This document shows positions 32,563 to 41,729 of a stretch of DNA of 64,000 nt, piece after piece. The stretch comes from Actinomycetospora chibensis. GTDB taxonomy: Bacteria > Actinomycetota > Actinomycetes > Mycobacteriales > Pseudonocardiaceae. The notes beneath the pieces are model-generated. The model saw nothing but the letters and a program-made list of their open reading frames with translations, was not told the origin of the DNA and did not search any database. A program made the translations under genes and the position numbers. Numbering within the stretch: position 1 is the first letter of the stretch; the number at the start of each line of letters is the position of its first letter. The stretch covers positions 186,001 to 250,000 of the forward strand of contig NZ_JAQZAM010000009.1 in the NCBI RefSeq assembly GCF_028737215.1, read 5' to 3'.

Positions 32563-33858
32563 ATGACCGCTGTCGGTGAAGCCCCGGAGCGGGCGCCCGG
32601 GGAGCGGGTTCGGAGCCTCGTGCGACCGGACCGTGTTCACGGGTCGCTGTACACGGATCCGACGATCTTCGCGCAGGAGCTCGAGCACATCTGGTACACG
32701 ACGTGGGTCTACGTCGGCCACGTCTCGGAGATCCCGCAGCCCAAGGACTACGTCCGCAAGAGCATCGGGCCGCAGCAGGTGATCATGACGCGCGACCGGG
32801 AGGGCGAGGTCCACCTCGTCCTCAACCGCTGCGCGCACCGCGGGAACCTCGTCTGCGAGGCACCGAGCGGCAACTCGGGCTCGTTCCGCTGCCCCTACCA
32901 CGGGTGGACCTTCAGCAACACCGGCGAACTCCTCGGCGCCCCCTTCAACAAGGGCTACGGCGGCAAGGAGGGGCTGAAGGAGCTCGGGAACCTCGCCCGC
33001 GTACCGCGGGTGGCCATCCACCGGGGTTTCGTGTTCGGCAGTCTCGCGGAGGACGGCCCGAGCCTCGCCGAGCACCTCGGTCCGGCCGCCGACCGCCTCG
33101 ACCAGCTCGCCCGACTCTCCCCCGAGGGCGAGGTCGAGCTCACCGCGGGCTTCGTGCAGCACGAGGTGAACGCCAACTGGAAGATGCTCGTCGAGAACGA
33201 GACCGACGGCTACCACCCCCAGTTCGTGCATTCGTCGATCTTCTCGATCTCCGGCAGCAGCATCGGCGACCTTTACAGCGACAAGTCCACCGCCGTCACC
33301 CGCGCCCTCGGCGGCGGCCACTCGGAGAACGACCTCAGCCCCGAGTTCCGGCGTCTCGGAGTGCCGATGGGCTGGGCGGGCACGCTCGAGTCGAAGATCC
33401 CCGACTACGTCGCGAGCATGCGCGAGACCTACGGCCCGCAGACCGGCGACGAGATCATGATCAATGGCTCGCCCCACATCATGATCTTCCCGAACCTGTT
33501 CGTCGCGGAGATCCAGCTCTTCCAGATCCAGCCACTCGCGGTCGACCGCACGATCCAGCACGTCACCGCGATCCAGTTCAAGGGCGCCCCCGACCTCAAC
33601 CGCCGCCTCGTCACGCAGTGCGTGGGGTCGGTCGGGCCCGCGGGCATGCTGCTCGCCGACGACGCGGAGATGTACGAGCGCAACCAGCGCGGCGTCGCGC
33701 AGCTCCAGCCGGAGTGGCTCGACCTGCGCCGGGGCCTGCACCGCGAGAGCACCGACGACGACGGCTTCACCATCGGCACCGCCACCGACGAGATCTCGAT
33801 GCGCTCCATGTGGAAGCACTACCTCACGCTGATGGCCCCCCAGGGAGGTGCGGCATGA
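32563..33858 (+). CDS. Rieske non-heme iron oxygenase, alpha subunit
   Basis: A 431-residue large subunit of a ring-hydroxylating oxygenase. The Rieske [2Fe-2S] ligands are Cys90 and His92 (NRCAHRG) and Cys110 and His113 (CPYHGW). The mononuclear iron site shows Asp215, His218 and His223 in NETDGYHPQFVH. A beta subunit follows, so it is an alpha-beta type as in benzoate or biphenyl dioxygenases, unlike single-subunit KshA. Reductase genes are not adjacent; the ferredoxin and reductase of the P450 operon could serve. ATG behind GGGAGG. Substrate not determinable. Confidence 0.92.
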   Translation: MTAVGEAPERAPGERVRSLVRPDRVHGSLYTDPTIFAQELEHIWYTTWVYVGHVSEIPQPKDYVRKSIGPQQVIMTRDREGEVHLVLNRCAHRGNLVCEAPSGNSGSFRCPYHGWTFSNTGELLGAPFNKGYGGKEGLKELGNLARVPRVAIHRGFVFGSLAEDGPSLAEHLGPAADRLDQLARLSPEGEVELTAGFVQHEVNANWKMLVENETDGYHPQFVHSSIFSISGSSIGDLYSDKSTAVTRALGGGHSENDLSPEFRRLGVPMGWAGTLESKIPDYVASMRETYGPQTGDEIMINGSPHIMIFPNLFVAEIQLFQIQPLAVDRTIQHVTAIQFKGAPDLNRRLVTQCVGSVGPAGMLLADDAEMYERNQRGVAQLQPEWLDLRRGLHRESTDDDGFTIGTATDEISMRSMWKHYLTLMAPQGGAA

Positions 33859-34397
33859 CCGCCGCTGCGCAGTCGGTCATCGACGGGACCCCCGCCCCCG
33901 TCGGGGAGAAGCCCGGCGCCGTGGACGGCCCGATCGGCCACCTCGAGGTCGAGCAGTTCCTCTACCGCGAGGCACGCCTCGCCGACACCCACGAGCTCGA
34001 CGCGTGGGAGGCGCTCTGGACCGACGACGCGGTGTACCACGTGCCCGTCGACGACTCCTGGGACCCGCGAACCCACATGTCGATCATCTTCGACAACCGG
34101 GGCCGCATCGCGACGCGCATCAAGCAGCTGCACACCGGCCGGCGACACGCCCAGCGTCCACCGTCGCGCCTGGTGCGGATCGTGTCCAACATCGAGATCG
34201 TGGGCACCGAGGGGACCGACACCGTGGTGTCGTCCGTGGTCCAGGTGATCGAGTCCCGCGAGCGCGACACGCGGACGTGGGCCGGGCGCGTGACCCACAA
34301 GTTGCGCCGTGTCGACGGCGGGCTGGCCATGGCGTACAAGAAGGTCGTGCTGGTCGACTCCGACCGCCCGCTCCTGTCGCTGTCGTTCCTCATCTGA
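33855..34397 (+). CDS. Aromatic-ring-hydroxylating oxygenase, beta subunit
   Basis: A 180-residue NTF2-fold protein that forms the structural beta subunit of the oxygenase. Typical features are EQFLYREARLADTHELDAWEAL near residue 35, DDAVYHVPVDD near 58 and a C-terminal YKKVVLVDSDRPLLSLSFLI, the ending shared by most beta subunits. The ATG overlaps the alpha-subunit stop as ATGA, and GGGAGG lies upstream. It has no catalytic residues of its own. Confidence 0.9.
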   Translation: MTAAAQSVIDGTPAPVGEKPGAVDGPIGHLEVEQFLYREARLADTHELDAWEALWTDDAVYHVPVDDSWDPRTHMSIIFDNRGRIATRIKQLHTGRRHAQRPPSRLVRIVSNIEIVGTEGTDTVVSSVVQVIESRERDTRTWAGRVTHKLRRVDGGLAMAYKKVVLVDSDRPLLSLSFLI

Positions 34398-34409
34398 AGG
34401 AGGGGAACC

Positions 34410-34691
34410 GTGTTCGAGGTGCCCGGGTCCGGAGAGTCGCCCGGCGTCGTGTCCAGTGAGTTCGCCGCCGTCTCGGTGTCGATCGACCACGACGGCAACA
34501 GCGCCCGGCTGCGCCTCGAGGACCTGCGCTCGGGGGCGGTCCGGTTCGTCGACGCCCTGGAGCTGGAGTCGATCGTCTGGGCACCCGAGGGGTGGTTCCG
34601 ACGCCTGATGGACCCGTCCCTGCACCGGTGGCGCGACGCCGACGCGGGGCCCGGCATCGAGGCCGTCGGCCCGGAGCGACCGGGCCGCTGA
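34410..34691 (+). CDS. Small protein of the Rieske oxygenase operon
   Basis: A 93-residue protein starting at a GTG behind AAGGAGG, 12 bp after the beta subunit. It has a beta-rich N-terminus (FAAVSVSIDHDGNSARLRLEDL), then FVDALELESIVWAPEGWFRRLMDPS and a charged tail. I recall similar short proteins next to ring-hydroxylating oxygenases in other actinobacteria, sometimes labelled dihydrodiol dehydrogenase, but it is far too short for that activity and lacks a nucleotide-binding motif. It is more likely an accessory protein of unknown role. Confidence 0.7.
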   Translation: MFEVPGSGESPGVVSSEFAAVSVSIDHDGNSARLRLEDLRSGAVRFVDALELESIVWAPEGWFRRLMDPSLHRWRDADAGPGIEAVGPERPGR

Positions 34692-34795
34692 CCGGCTGTG
34701 ACGGGGTCCGGGCGTGATCGATCGGACAAAGTCGACCGGCCGACCGTGATCGTCGACGTGCCCTCCGGGGCGTGACCGGCACGTACGATGCCCCC

Positions 34796-35479
34796 ATGGC
34801 ACGTCAGCGCTCCGGCCGGGGGGAGGCCTCCGGCACCGGTACGAAGTCCGCCCGCACCCGGGCCCGGATTCTCGACGCCGCGGCCCAGGTGCTCGACCAG
34901 AACGGCTACGCCGGCACCCGGCTCGCCGACATCGCCGACCTCGCCGCCGTCCAGGCGCCCGCGCTCTACTACTACTTCCCCTCGCGCGACGACCTCGTCG
35001 AGCACGTCGTGGTCGCCGGCCAACAGGTGACGATCGACCATGTCACGGCCCGCCTCGAGGCGCTGCCCGCCGACACCCCGCCGATGACCCGCATCGCGGA
35101 GGCGGTGGGAGCGCACCTCGAGGTGGTGCTCGCGCATTCCCACTATGCCTCGGCCACGACGCGCAACGCCGACCAGCTCCCCGAGCACATCCGGGAGCAC
35201 CTGGTGACCGGCCTGCAGACCTACATCGGGATCTGGCGGGGGCTGATCGACGCCGCAGCCGAGGCCGGCGAGCTCGCGCCGGACCTCGACCCCGGCGCCG
35301 CCCGCATGCTCGTGATGGGCGCGCTCAACTGGGCCTCGCAGTGGTTCGACCCCGCGAGCGGGCCGCTGGAGCCCCTCGTCGCCACCACGCAGCGGTTCGT
35401 GCTGCACGGCCTCGCCGGAGGCGGCCCCCGCCGCGCCCGCGGGGGCGGTCAGACGCCCGCGCTGGTCGACGCCAGGTAG
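34796..35479 (+). CDS. TetR-family transcriptional regulator
   Basis: A 227-residue regulator, second of the three YYYF paralogues: TKSARTRARILDAAAQVLDQ, then GYAGTRLADIADLAAVQAPALYYYFPSRDDL. The ligand domain includes NADQLPEHIREH and MLVMGALNWASQWFDP, near-identical in layout to the one at 25529. It overlaps the end of the convergent FadD gene by 31 bases. Likely effector is an acyl-CoA or the acid of this pathway, by analogy with actinobacterial FadR/KstR-like TetR proteins; not shown by the sequence. Confidence 0.88.
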   Translation: MARQRSGRGEASGTGTKSARTRARILDAAAQVLDQNGYAGTRLADIADLAAVQAPALYYYFPSRDDLVEHVVVAGQQVTIDHVTARLEALPADTPPMTRIAEAVGAHLEVVLAHSHYASATTRNADQLPEHIREHLVTGLQTYIGIWRGLIDAAAEAGELAPDLDPGAARMLVMGALNWASQWFDPASGPLEPLVATTQRFVLHGLAGGGPRRARGGGQTPALVDAR

Positions 35480-36996
35480 TCGTCGCGGATCTGCCGCTTG
35501 AGCAGTTTGCCCGTCTCGGTCCGGGGCAGGGAGTCCACGAACTCCACGCCGCGCGGCGCCTTGTAGTGGGCGATCCGCTCGCGGACGAACTCGATGATCT
35601 CCTTCTCGAGCTCGAGTCCCGGGGTCGCGTCGGCCGCGGCCTTGACGAACGCGCGCACCTGCTCCCCCATCTCCTCATCGGGGACCCCGACGACCGCGAC
35701 GTCGTCGATCGACGTGTGCAGCGCGAGGACGCTCTCGATCTCGGCGGGGTAGATGTTCACGCCGCCCGAGATGATCGTGAAGGACTTGCGGTCGGTGAGG
35801 AACAGGAAGCCGTCCTCGTCGACGCGCCCCATGTCGCCCACGGTCGTCCAGTTCTCGTGCTGCGGGTGCTGCGCCTCCCGGGTCTTCTCCGGGTCGTTGT
35901 GGTAGACGAACGGCAGCCGCTCGCGCTCGAAGTAGACGGTGCCGACCTCGTCGACGCCCAGCTCCGCACCCTCGTCGTCGCAGATACGTAGCGTGCCGAG
36001 CACGGCCTTCCCGACCGATCCGGGCTTCTGCTCCCACTGCTTGCTGTCGATCATGGTCATGCCGTGGGCCTCGGTGCCCGCGTAGTACTCGACGAGGATC
36101 GGGCCCCACCAGTCGATCATCTTCTGCTTGACCTCGACGGGACACGGCGCCGCGGCGTGCACGGCGACCCGCAACGAGGAGACGTCGTAGGCGGTGCGCA
36201 CCGACTGGTCGAGCTTCAGCATCCGCACGAACATGGTGGGGACGAACTGGCCATGGGTCACGCCGTTCTCGGCGATCGCGCGCAGGGCGCCCTCGGCGTC
36301 GAACTTCCGCATGATCACCACCGTGCCGCCGTGGGCCTGCACGCCGGCGGCCCAGCGCAGCGGGGCGGCGTGGTACATCGGCGCCGGCGAGAGGTACACC
36401 GTGTCCTCGGTGACCCCGAAGGCCCGGATGAGACCGACCAGGGCGTCGGGCGCCTCGGTGATCGAGCCCTCGGCGAGGGGCGGGCGGATGCCCTTGGGCA
36501 GCCCCGTGGTGCCCGACGAGTACAGCATCGGCGCCCCGGCGGGCTCGGACTCCAACGGCTCCGCCGAGGCGTTCGCCAGCGCCGTCTCGTAGTCGTCGTG
36601 ACCCTCGACCGCGCCGTGGTAGGCCAGCCGCAGGACCACGTCGGGGGTCCGCTCGCGCACGGCCGCGGCGATCTCCGCCTTGTCGGCCGACACGACGAGG
36701 GCCCGCGCCCCCGAGTCCGCGGCGATGTAGGCGACCTCGTCGACCGCGAGGTGGTGGTTGATCGCCGTGACGTAGAAGCCGGAGCGCGCGCCGGCCCAGT
36801 AGACCTCCAGGGCCTCCAGCGCGTTCACCGACAGCAGGGCGACGGTGTCGCCGCGCTCGAGCCCGGCGTCGCGCAGCACGTGGGCGAGGCGCGTGGATCG
36901 CTCGTCGAGCGCGGCGTAGGTCAGCTCCTCGCCGGTCTCGACCAGGCGGGCGGCGACCTTGTCCGGATTGCGCTCGGCGTGCGTCCGTGGATACAT
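35449..36996 (-). CDS. Acyl-CoA synthetase (FadD-like AMP ligase)
   Basis: A 515-residue ANL ligase with YSSGTTGLPKGI near 165, EYYAGTEAHGMT near 300, DRKSFTIISGGVNIYPAE near 405 and the catalytic Lys in TETGKLLKRQ near 500. INHHLAVDEVAYIAADSGAR near 84 is common in FadD branches of steroid and aromatic degraders. The ATG follows CGGGAGG; longer starts lack support and would run into palindromic site 11. Monocistronic. Confidence 0.9.
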   Translation of the reverse strand: MYPRTHAERNPDKVAARLVETGEELTYAALDERSTRLAHVLRDAGLERGDTVALLSVNALEALEVYWAGARSGFYVTAINHHLAVDEVAYIAADSGARALVVSADKAEIAAAVRERTPDVVLRLAYHGAVEGHDDYETALANASAEPLESEPAGAPMLYSSGTTGLPKGIRPPLAEGSITEAPDALVGLIRAFGVTEDTVYLSPAPMYHAAPLRWAAGVQAHGGTVVIMRKFDAEGALRAIAENGVTHGQFVPTMFVRMLKLDQSVRTAYDVSSLRVAVHAAAPCPVEVKQKMIDWWGPILVEYYAGTEAHGMTMIDSKQWEQKPGSVGKAVLGTLRICDDEGAELGVDEVGTVYFERERLPFVYHNDPEKTREAQHPQHENWTTVGDMGRVDEDGFLFLTDRKSFTIISGGVNIYPAEIESVLALHTSIDDVAVVGVPDEEMGEQVRAFVKAAADATPGLELEKEIIEFVRERIAHYKAPRGVEFVDSLPRTETGKLLKRQIRDDYLASTSAGV

Positions 36997-37022
36997 CGGT
37001 GTCCTCCCGGGCGGGCTATTTT

Positions 37023-37040
37023 TTCTATCGTAGATTAGAA
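37023..37040. promoter_or_regulatory. Operator-like palindrome, site 11
   Basis: TTCTATCGTAGATTAGAA contains the best-conserved right half, AGATTAGAA, 26 bp before the FadD start. Confidence 0.65.
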
Positions 37041-37101
37041 CAGGCGGCCGCGGCAGGAGCAAGGACGGGACGAAGCGGACACGGCCCGGCTCGGTCGGCC
37101 C

Positions 37102-37911
37102 TCAGCGGCCGGTGAAGATGGGCGTGCGGCGCCCGATGACGGCGTCCAGACCCTCGCGGGCGTCGGCGGTGCCCGAGAGCTCGGAGACGGTGCGGGCCTC
37201 CTCCGGCAGCTGCGCCTCGACCCGGGACCCGAGCCCCGACCACATGAGCCGCTTCGTCGCCGCCAGAGCCCGCGGGGCACCGGCCGCGAGCTGGGCGGCG
37301 AGCTCGTCGGTGGCCTTCGTCAGCTCGTCGTCGGGCACCACGCGAGTGAGGATCCCCAGCTCGAGGGCCTCGACTGCAGACAGGACCGGGTTCGTCAGGG
37401 AGATCTCGAGGGCTTTGCGCAGGCCCACGAGCTGCGGCAGCGTCACCGTGGTGCCGGCGTCCGGCGCCATCCCCACGCGTGTCGCGCCCCCGAGGAACTT
37501 CGCGGACTCGGCCGCCACCACGAGGTCCGCCGCGCAGACGAGCCCGAACCCGCCTCCGCCGGCCGCGAAGCCGTGCACCGATGCGACGACCGGCGCCGGC
37601 AGGTTGAGCAGGCCCTGGACCGCGACCTGCAGCCACGAGGTCGCCTCGCGCAGGTAGTCCGGCAGCGCCTCGCCCTTCGAGGCGAAGGTCTTGACGTCGC
37701 CGCCGGCGCAGAAGTTGGACCCCTCACCGCTGAGCACCAGTACGCGCAGGCGCGGCTCGCCGTAGCAGAGCATCACCGCGTCGTAGAGGGCTCGCAGCAG
37801 CGGCACGTCCATCCCGTTGGACGCCTCGGGGCGGTTCAGCCGTAGCCGGGCCACCCCGTCGCCGTCGAGGTCCAGCAGGACCGGACCCTCGCTGACCAAC
37901 TGCTCGCCCAC
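37102..37911 (-). CDS. Enoyl-CoA hydratase/isomerase (crotonase family)
   Basis: A 269-residue crotonase with GSNFCAGGDVKTFASKGEAL and HGFAAGGGGFGLVCAADLVV as oxyanion segments and APDAGTTVTLPQLVGL at the catalytic loop (Asp in the Glu position, as in PaaG-type isomerases). GTG start eight bases after AAGGAGG. It lies 44 bp after the ferredoxin reductase and is probably the last gene of the P450 operon, suggesting that P450 oxidation and CoA-thioester chemistry act on the same compound. Confidence 0.87.
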   Translation of the reverse strand: MGEQLVSEGPVLLDLDGDGVARLRLNRPEASNGMDVPLLRALYDAVMLCYGEPRLRVLVLSGEGSNFCAGGDVKTFASKGEALPDYLREATSWLQVAVQGLLNLPAPVVASVHGFAAGGGGFGLVCAADLVVAAESAKFLGGATRVGMAPDAGTTVTLPQLVGLRKALEISLTNPVLSAVEALELGILTRVVPDDELTKATDELAAQLAAGAPRALAATKRLMWSGLGSRVEAQLPEEARTVSELSGTADAREGLDAVIGRRTPIFTGR

Positions 37912-37955
37912 GCGGACGCCTCCTTCGTCGTCGTTCCCGGCGCCGCGAGGTGCTC

Positions 37956-39221
37956 TCACCCCGCGGCGGCGTGCTCACCCTCGCGCGCCCGCTCCGCCTT
38001 GTCCTGCGCGGCGGCCTCCCGCTGCGCGGCGAACTTGAGCGCGTCGTCCCAGGTGATGTTCTTCTTGATCTGCGCGCGGTACTTCATCACCTCGGCCTGA
38101 CGGTTCACCGCCAGCACGCCGACGAGGTGGTCACAACGGCGGTAGAGAGCGACGAACCGCCCGTCCTCGGGGCGGCCCGACACGACCCGGACCTCGTCAC
38201 CGCGGGGGATGCCGACGAACTGGATGCGGGAGTCGTACCAGTCCGACCAGAAGTACGGCACCGTCGCGTAAGGCTTGGCGGACGCCGGGTCCAGCGCGTT
38301 GCGGGCGGCCACGGCGCCCTGCTCGGCGGCGCTCGTCCAGTGCTCGAGGCGCATGAGGTCGCCGTCGAACTGCGCGTTGCGCCACCGGGCGATGTCCCCG
38401 GCCGCGTAGATCCCGGGCGGGCCTGCGGCGAGGTACTCGTCGCAGACGACGCCGTCGTCGAGCTCGAGGCCCGAGCCCTCCAGCCAGTCCGTGGTCGGCG
38501 CCGCGCCCGCCCCGACGACGACGAGGTCGGCGGGCAGGCGGGTGCCGTCCTCGAGGACGACCGCCTCGACCGACCCGTTGCCCTCGATGGCCGAGACCGT
38601 CACACCGCAGCGCAGGTCCATGCCGTTCCGGTGGTGCAGCTGCGAGACCGCGGCGCCCATCTCCTCACCGACCGCGCGCCCCAGCGGGGTCGGTAGCGCC
38701 TCGAGGACGGTGACCTCGAGGCCGCGCTTGTGGGCCCCGGAGGCCACCTCGGACCCGATGAACCCGGCGCCGATCACGACCGTCCGGGCCCCGGCGTCCA
38801 GGGCGGCCCGGATCGCCTGCGCGTCGTCGAGGGTGCGCAGGGTGTGCACGCCGTCGAGGTCCGGGGAGCCGGGCAGGCTCTTCGCCCGGGCACCGGTGGC
38901 CAGCACCAGGGCGTCGTAGCCGATCCGGCGATCCGCGACGTGCACCTCCCGTGCCGCGGTGTCCAGGCCGCTCGCGGGCTCGCCGAGCACCAGCTCGACG
39001 CCCAGCTCCTGCGCGAGATGCGACTCCTCGCGGAACCGCGGGTGCTCCGGGTCCTCGTCACCAGCCTCGAGGAACGCCTTCGACAGGGGCGGCCGGTCGT
39101 AGGGCAGGTGCCGTTCCGCGCCGATGAGCGTGACGGGTCCGTCGTGGCCGTCCTTGCGGACGGCCTCCACGGCGCGGAGGCCGGCGAGCGAGGCCCCGAC
39201 CACGACGAGGTGTGATGCCAC
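37956..39221 (-). CDS. NAD(P)H-dependent ferredoxin reductase
   Basis: A 421-residue flavoprotein of the rubredoxin/putidaredoxin reductase class. It has VVVGASLAGLRAVEAVR as FAD loop, LPYDRPPLSKAFL near 39, TVVIGAGFIGSEVAS as NAD(P) loop near 148 and GIYAAGDIARW as second FAD motif near 290. It passes electrons from NAD(P)H to the ferredoxin gene four bases upstream, and from there to the P450. GTG start behind AAGGAG. The C-terminal tail is unusually rich in Glu, Lys and Ala. Confidence 0.9.
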   Translation of the reverse strand: MASHLVVVGASLAGLRAVEAVRKDGHDGPVTLIGAERHLPYDRPPLSKAFLEAGDEDPEHPRFREESHLAQELGVELVLGEPASGLDTAAREVHVADRRIGYDALVLATGARAKSLPGSPDLDGVHTLRTLDDAQAIRAALDAGARTVVIGAGFIGSEVASGAHKRGLEVTVLEALPTPLGRAVGEEMGAAVSQLHHRNGMDLRCGVTVSAIEGNGSVEAVVLEDGTRLPADLVVVGAGAAPTTDWLEGSGLELDDGVVCDEYLAAGPPGIYAAGDIARWRNAQFDGDLMRLEHWTSAAEQGAVAARNALDPASAKPYATVPYFWSDWYDSRIQFVGIPRGDEVRVVSGRPEDGRFVALYRRCDHLVGVLAVNRQAEVMKYRAQIKKNITWDDALKFAAQREAAAQDKAERAREGEHAAAG

Positions 39222-39225
39222 GGCC

Positions 39226-39420
39226 CTACTCCTTCAGCGACAGGGCTTCTGTGGGGCAGCCGGCGACGGCCTCACGGACGTCGTCCAGCGCGTCGGGCCC
39301 GGCCTCCTCCTCCAGAAGGGTGAGATTGCCGTCGTCGGAGACCTCGAAGAACTCCGGGGCGAGGGACTCGCAGATCCCGAGGCCGGTGCACTTGTCGTAG
39401 TCCACCTTGATGCAGGCCAT
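39226..39420 (-). CDS. 3Fe-4S ferredoxin
   Basis: A 64-residue ferredoxin with cluster ligands in CTGLGICESLAP (Cys11 and Cys17) and the distal GCPTEAL. The spacing Cys-x5-Cys without a middle cysteine indicates a [3Fe-4S] cluster, the form that commonly serves actinobacterial P450s. It is placed between the P450 and the reductase in one operon, forming a complete class I electron chain. Confidence 0.92.
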   Translation of the reverse strand: MACIKVDYDKCTGLGICESLAPEFFEVSDDGNLTLLEEEAGPDALDDVREAVAGCPTEALSLKE

Positions 39421-39450
39421 GGTGTTCTCCCTCCGGGGATCGGTGGGCGC

Positions 39451-40722
39451 TCAGCCCAGGTTGAGGCGGCAGGGCATCGACTTGATCGCCTGCATGAAGT
39501 TGCCCGCGAGGTACACCGGCTCGTCGGCCTCGATGTCGGGCGCGCGGGTGAGCAGCTCGTGGAAGATCGCGCGGAGCTGGGCCTTGGCCAGCTGGTTGCC
39601 CATGCAGTAGTGCGGGCCTCCGCCACCGAACCCGATGTGCGGGTTCGGGGTACGGGAGAGGTCGAAGCGGCCGGGCTCGTCGAAGACCTCGGTGTCGGCG
39701 TTGCCCGAGGCGTAGAACAGCACCACCCAGTCGCCCTCGCGGATGCGCTGACCCTGCAGCTCCGTGTCGCGGGTGGCGGTGCGCCGGAACGTCATGACCG
39801 GCGTCGCCCAGCGCACGAACTCGTCGATCGCGGTGCCGATCCGGGCGTCGTAGTCCTCGACGAGGTAGGCGCGCTGGTCGGGGTTCAGCGTCAGCTGGCG
39901 CATCGTCGACGAGATCGTGTTGCGGGTGGTGTCGTTGCCGGCGATCGAGAGCAGGCAGAAGAACGCCGCGATCTCCTCGTCGGTGAGCGACTCCCCGTCG
40001 ACCTCGGCCTGCACGAGGTTGGTCATGAGATCGTCGCGCGGCTCGGCGCGCCGGGCCTCGGCCAGGTCGAGGGCGACGTTGATCAGCTGCATGAGCGACT
40101 CGGTGAGCAGCTCGGCCGGCTCCCGGCCGGCGCGGACGTCCTCGTCGGCCCAGCTCACCATGCCGTCGGCGGCGTGGGTCGCGATCTCGCGGGTCTCCTG
40201 GTCCTCCACACCGACCATCTCGAAGATCGTCCACTGTGGGAGGCGCCGGGAGACGTGCTCGACGAAGTCGCAGTCCCCGGTCTCGACGAGGTGGTCGACG
40301 AGGCGACGGGCCTGGTCCTTGATCTGGTCCTCGATCTTCTTGACCCGCTTGGGAGTGAAGGCCGAGGACACGAGCTTGCGGAGCTTGGTGTGGCGCGGGG
40401 CGTCGGTGGCGAGGAAGGAGCTGACCGCCTCGAGGATGTCGAGGGGGACGTCCTCCATCTGGATGCCCTCGCCGGAGCAGAAGGTCTCCGGGTCCTTGCT
40501 AACCGCGGCGATGTCGGCGTGTCGGGTGACGGCCCAGAACCCGCCGCCCTCCTGGGGCGGCATCATCGAACCCTCGGCCGGCGGGTGCCAGCTCACCGGC
40601 CGCTCGCGCCGGAGGACGGCGTAGTCCTCCTCGCGCTCGGCCGGGGACTTCGCCCAGAAGGACAGCGGCGAGAGCGACACCGGGTCGTAGGACGGCCGGG
40701 CGTGCTCCGTGGTCAGCGACAT
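39451..40722 (-). CDS. Cytochrome P450
   Basis: A 423-residue P450. Heme ligand Cys373 lies in FGGGGPHYCMGNQLAKAQL, the oxygen-activating I-helix in LLSIAGNDTTRNT, and the ExxR in IDEFVRW. The sequence resembles the CYP124/125/142 group that hydroxylates the terminal methyl of isoprenoid or cholesterol side chains (MLxxDAPxHTxLRKLVSxxFTP and RWATPVMTFRRTA patterns); I cannot assign a CYP number. ATG chosen; a GTG two codons earlier is possible. It heads the operon P450, ferredoxin, reductase, crotonase. Confidence 0.92.
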   Translation of the reverse strand: MSLTTEHARPSYDPVSLSPLSFWAKSPAEREEDYAVLRRERPVSWHPPAEGSMMPPQEGGGFWAVTRHADIAAVSKDPETFCSGEGIQMEDVPLDILEAVSSFLATDAPRHTKLRKLVSSAFTPKRVKKIEDQIKDQARRLVDHLVETGDCDFVEHVSRRLPQWTIFEMVGVEDQETREIATHAADGMVSWADEDVRAGREPAELLTESLMQLINVALDLAEARRAEPRDDLMTNLVQAEVDGESLTDEEIAAFFCLLSIAGNDTTRNTISSTMRQLTLNPDQRAYLVEDYDARIGTAIDEFVRWATPVMTFRRTATRDTELQGQRIREGDWVVLFYASGNADTEVFDEPGRFDLSRTPNPHIGFGGGGPHYCMGNQLAKAQLRAIFHELLTRAPDIEADEPVYLAGNFMQAIKSMPCRLNLG

Positions 40723-40742
40723 CGCCACCCCCGAGGGTTAGA

Positions 40743-40760
40743 ATTTAACACAGATTAATC
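40743..40760. promoter_or_regulatory. Operator-like palindrome, site 12
   Basis: ATTTAACACAGATTAATC fits the shared pattern, 20 bp before the P450 start. Confidence 0.5.
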
Positions 40761-40837
40761 GGTAGCCCGAGGACACCACGGCCTCCACGAGCTGTCAAGC
40801 GCGCCGCGCGGTGACCAGTCGGTCGCAGCGCGTCATG

Positions 40838-40855
40838 CTTTAATACAGATTAGAA
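40838..40855. promoter_or_regulatory. Operator-like palindrome, site 13
   Basis: CTTTAATACAGATTAGAA fits the shared pattern, 28 bp before the SDR start and divergent from site 12. Confidence 0.6.
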
Positions 40856-40883
40856 GAACGACGGTGCCGACGGAAGGGGCCGC

Positions 40884-41678
40884 ATGGACCTCGAACTCCA
40901 CGACGCCCGCGTCATCGTGACCGGTGGGGCGTCGAACATCGGAAGGGGCATCGTGCACGGGTTCGCCCGGGAGGGTGCCCGCATCGTCCTGGCCGACCTC
41001 GATCGCGAGCAGGCCGAGCGGGTCCGCGCCGAGGCGAAGGAGCTGGGCGCGGGCGAAGTGCGGGTGCTCGACCTCGACCTCTCGGTCGACGGCGCCGGCG
41101 GCCGCGTGGCCCGAGAGGCACTCGACGCCTGGGGCGGGATCGACGCCCTCGTCAACAACGCCGGCTGGAGCGTGCCGGGCTTCCTCACCGAGCAGACCGA
41201 TCGGACGCTCTGGCAGCGCACCATCGAGGTCAACCTGTTCACCGCGATCGACTGCACCCAGGCCGTCCTGGGAGCCATGGGCGAGGCGGGGCGGGGCTCG
41301 ATCGTGTTCATCTCCAGCGACGCCGCATTCGGCGCAATCCGCCAGGGCATCTACGGCACCACCAAGGCCGGTCTCATCGCGCTCGCCCGGACCACCGCGC
41401 GCGAGCAGGGCCGGCGCGGCATCCGGTCCAACGTGGTGTGCCCCGGCCTCGTCCTGCCCGACGACGAGGGTGTCGGGGCGCACAGCCTCTGGTCCGGCGG
41501 ACGGGACGCAATCTTCGACCCGGACCAGATCGAGTACGTCCGCAAGCAGACGCCGCTGCGACGGCTGACCACCGCCCAGGACGTCGCCGACGCCGTGGTC
41601 TGGCTGTCTTCCGAGCGCACCGCCCGCCAGGTAACCGGCCAGGTCGTGGCGGTCGGCGGAGGGTCCTCGATGCCCTGA
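40884..41678 (+). CDS. Short-chain dehydrogenase/reductase
   Basis: A 264-residue classical SDR with VIVTGGASNIGRGIVHGFA, NNAG at about residue 89, Ser in FISSDAAFGA and YGTTKAG as YxxxK. It closes with QVTGQVVAVGGGSSMP. It oxidises or reduces a hydroxyl/keto group with NAD(P). It is a single gene with its own palindromic site. ATG start with a weak GGAAGG upstream. The specific substrate is unknown; similar SDRs are frequent in sterol and terpene degradation clusters. Confidence 0.88.
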   Translation: MDLELHDARVIVTGGASNIGRGIVHGFAREGARIVLADLDREQAERVRAEAKELGAGEVRVLDLDLSVDGAGGRVAREALDAWGGIDALVNNAGWSVPGFLTEQTDRTLWQRTIEVNLFTAIDCTQAVLGAMGEAGRGSIVFISSDAAFGAIRQGIYGTTKAGLIALARTTAREQGRRGIRSNVVCPGLVLPDDEGVGAHSLWSGGRDAIFDPDQIEYVRKQTPLRRLTTAQDVADAVVWLSSERTARQVTGQVVAVGGGSSMP

Positions 41679-41729
41679 CCGACGGCCCGTGTCCCGATCA
41701 AGTCGGGGCGGACCTTGCCGCTCCAAAAT

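Noticed and set aside
32563-34397. 3-ketosteroid 9-alpha-hydroxylase (KshA)
   Set aside because: KshA is a single-subunit Rieske oxygenase; here a beta subunit follows directly, so this is an alpha-beta oxygenase.
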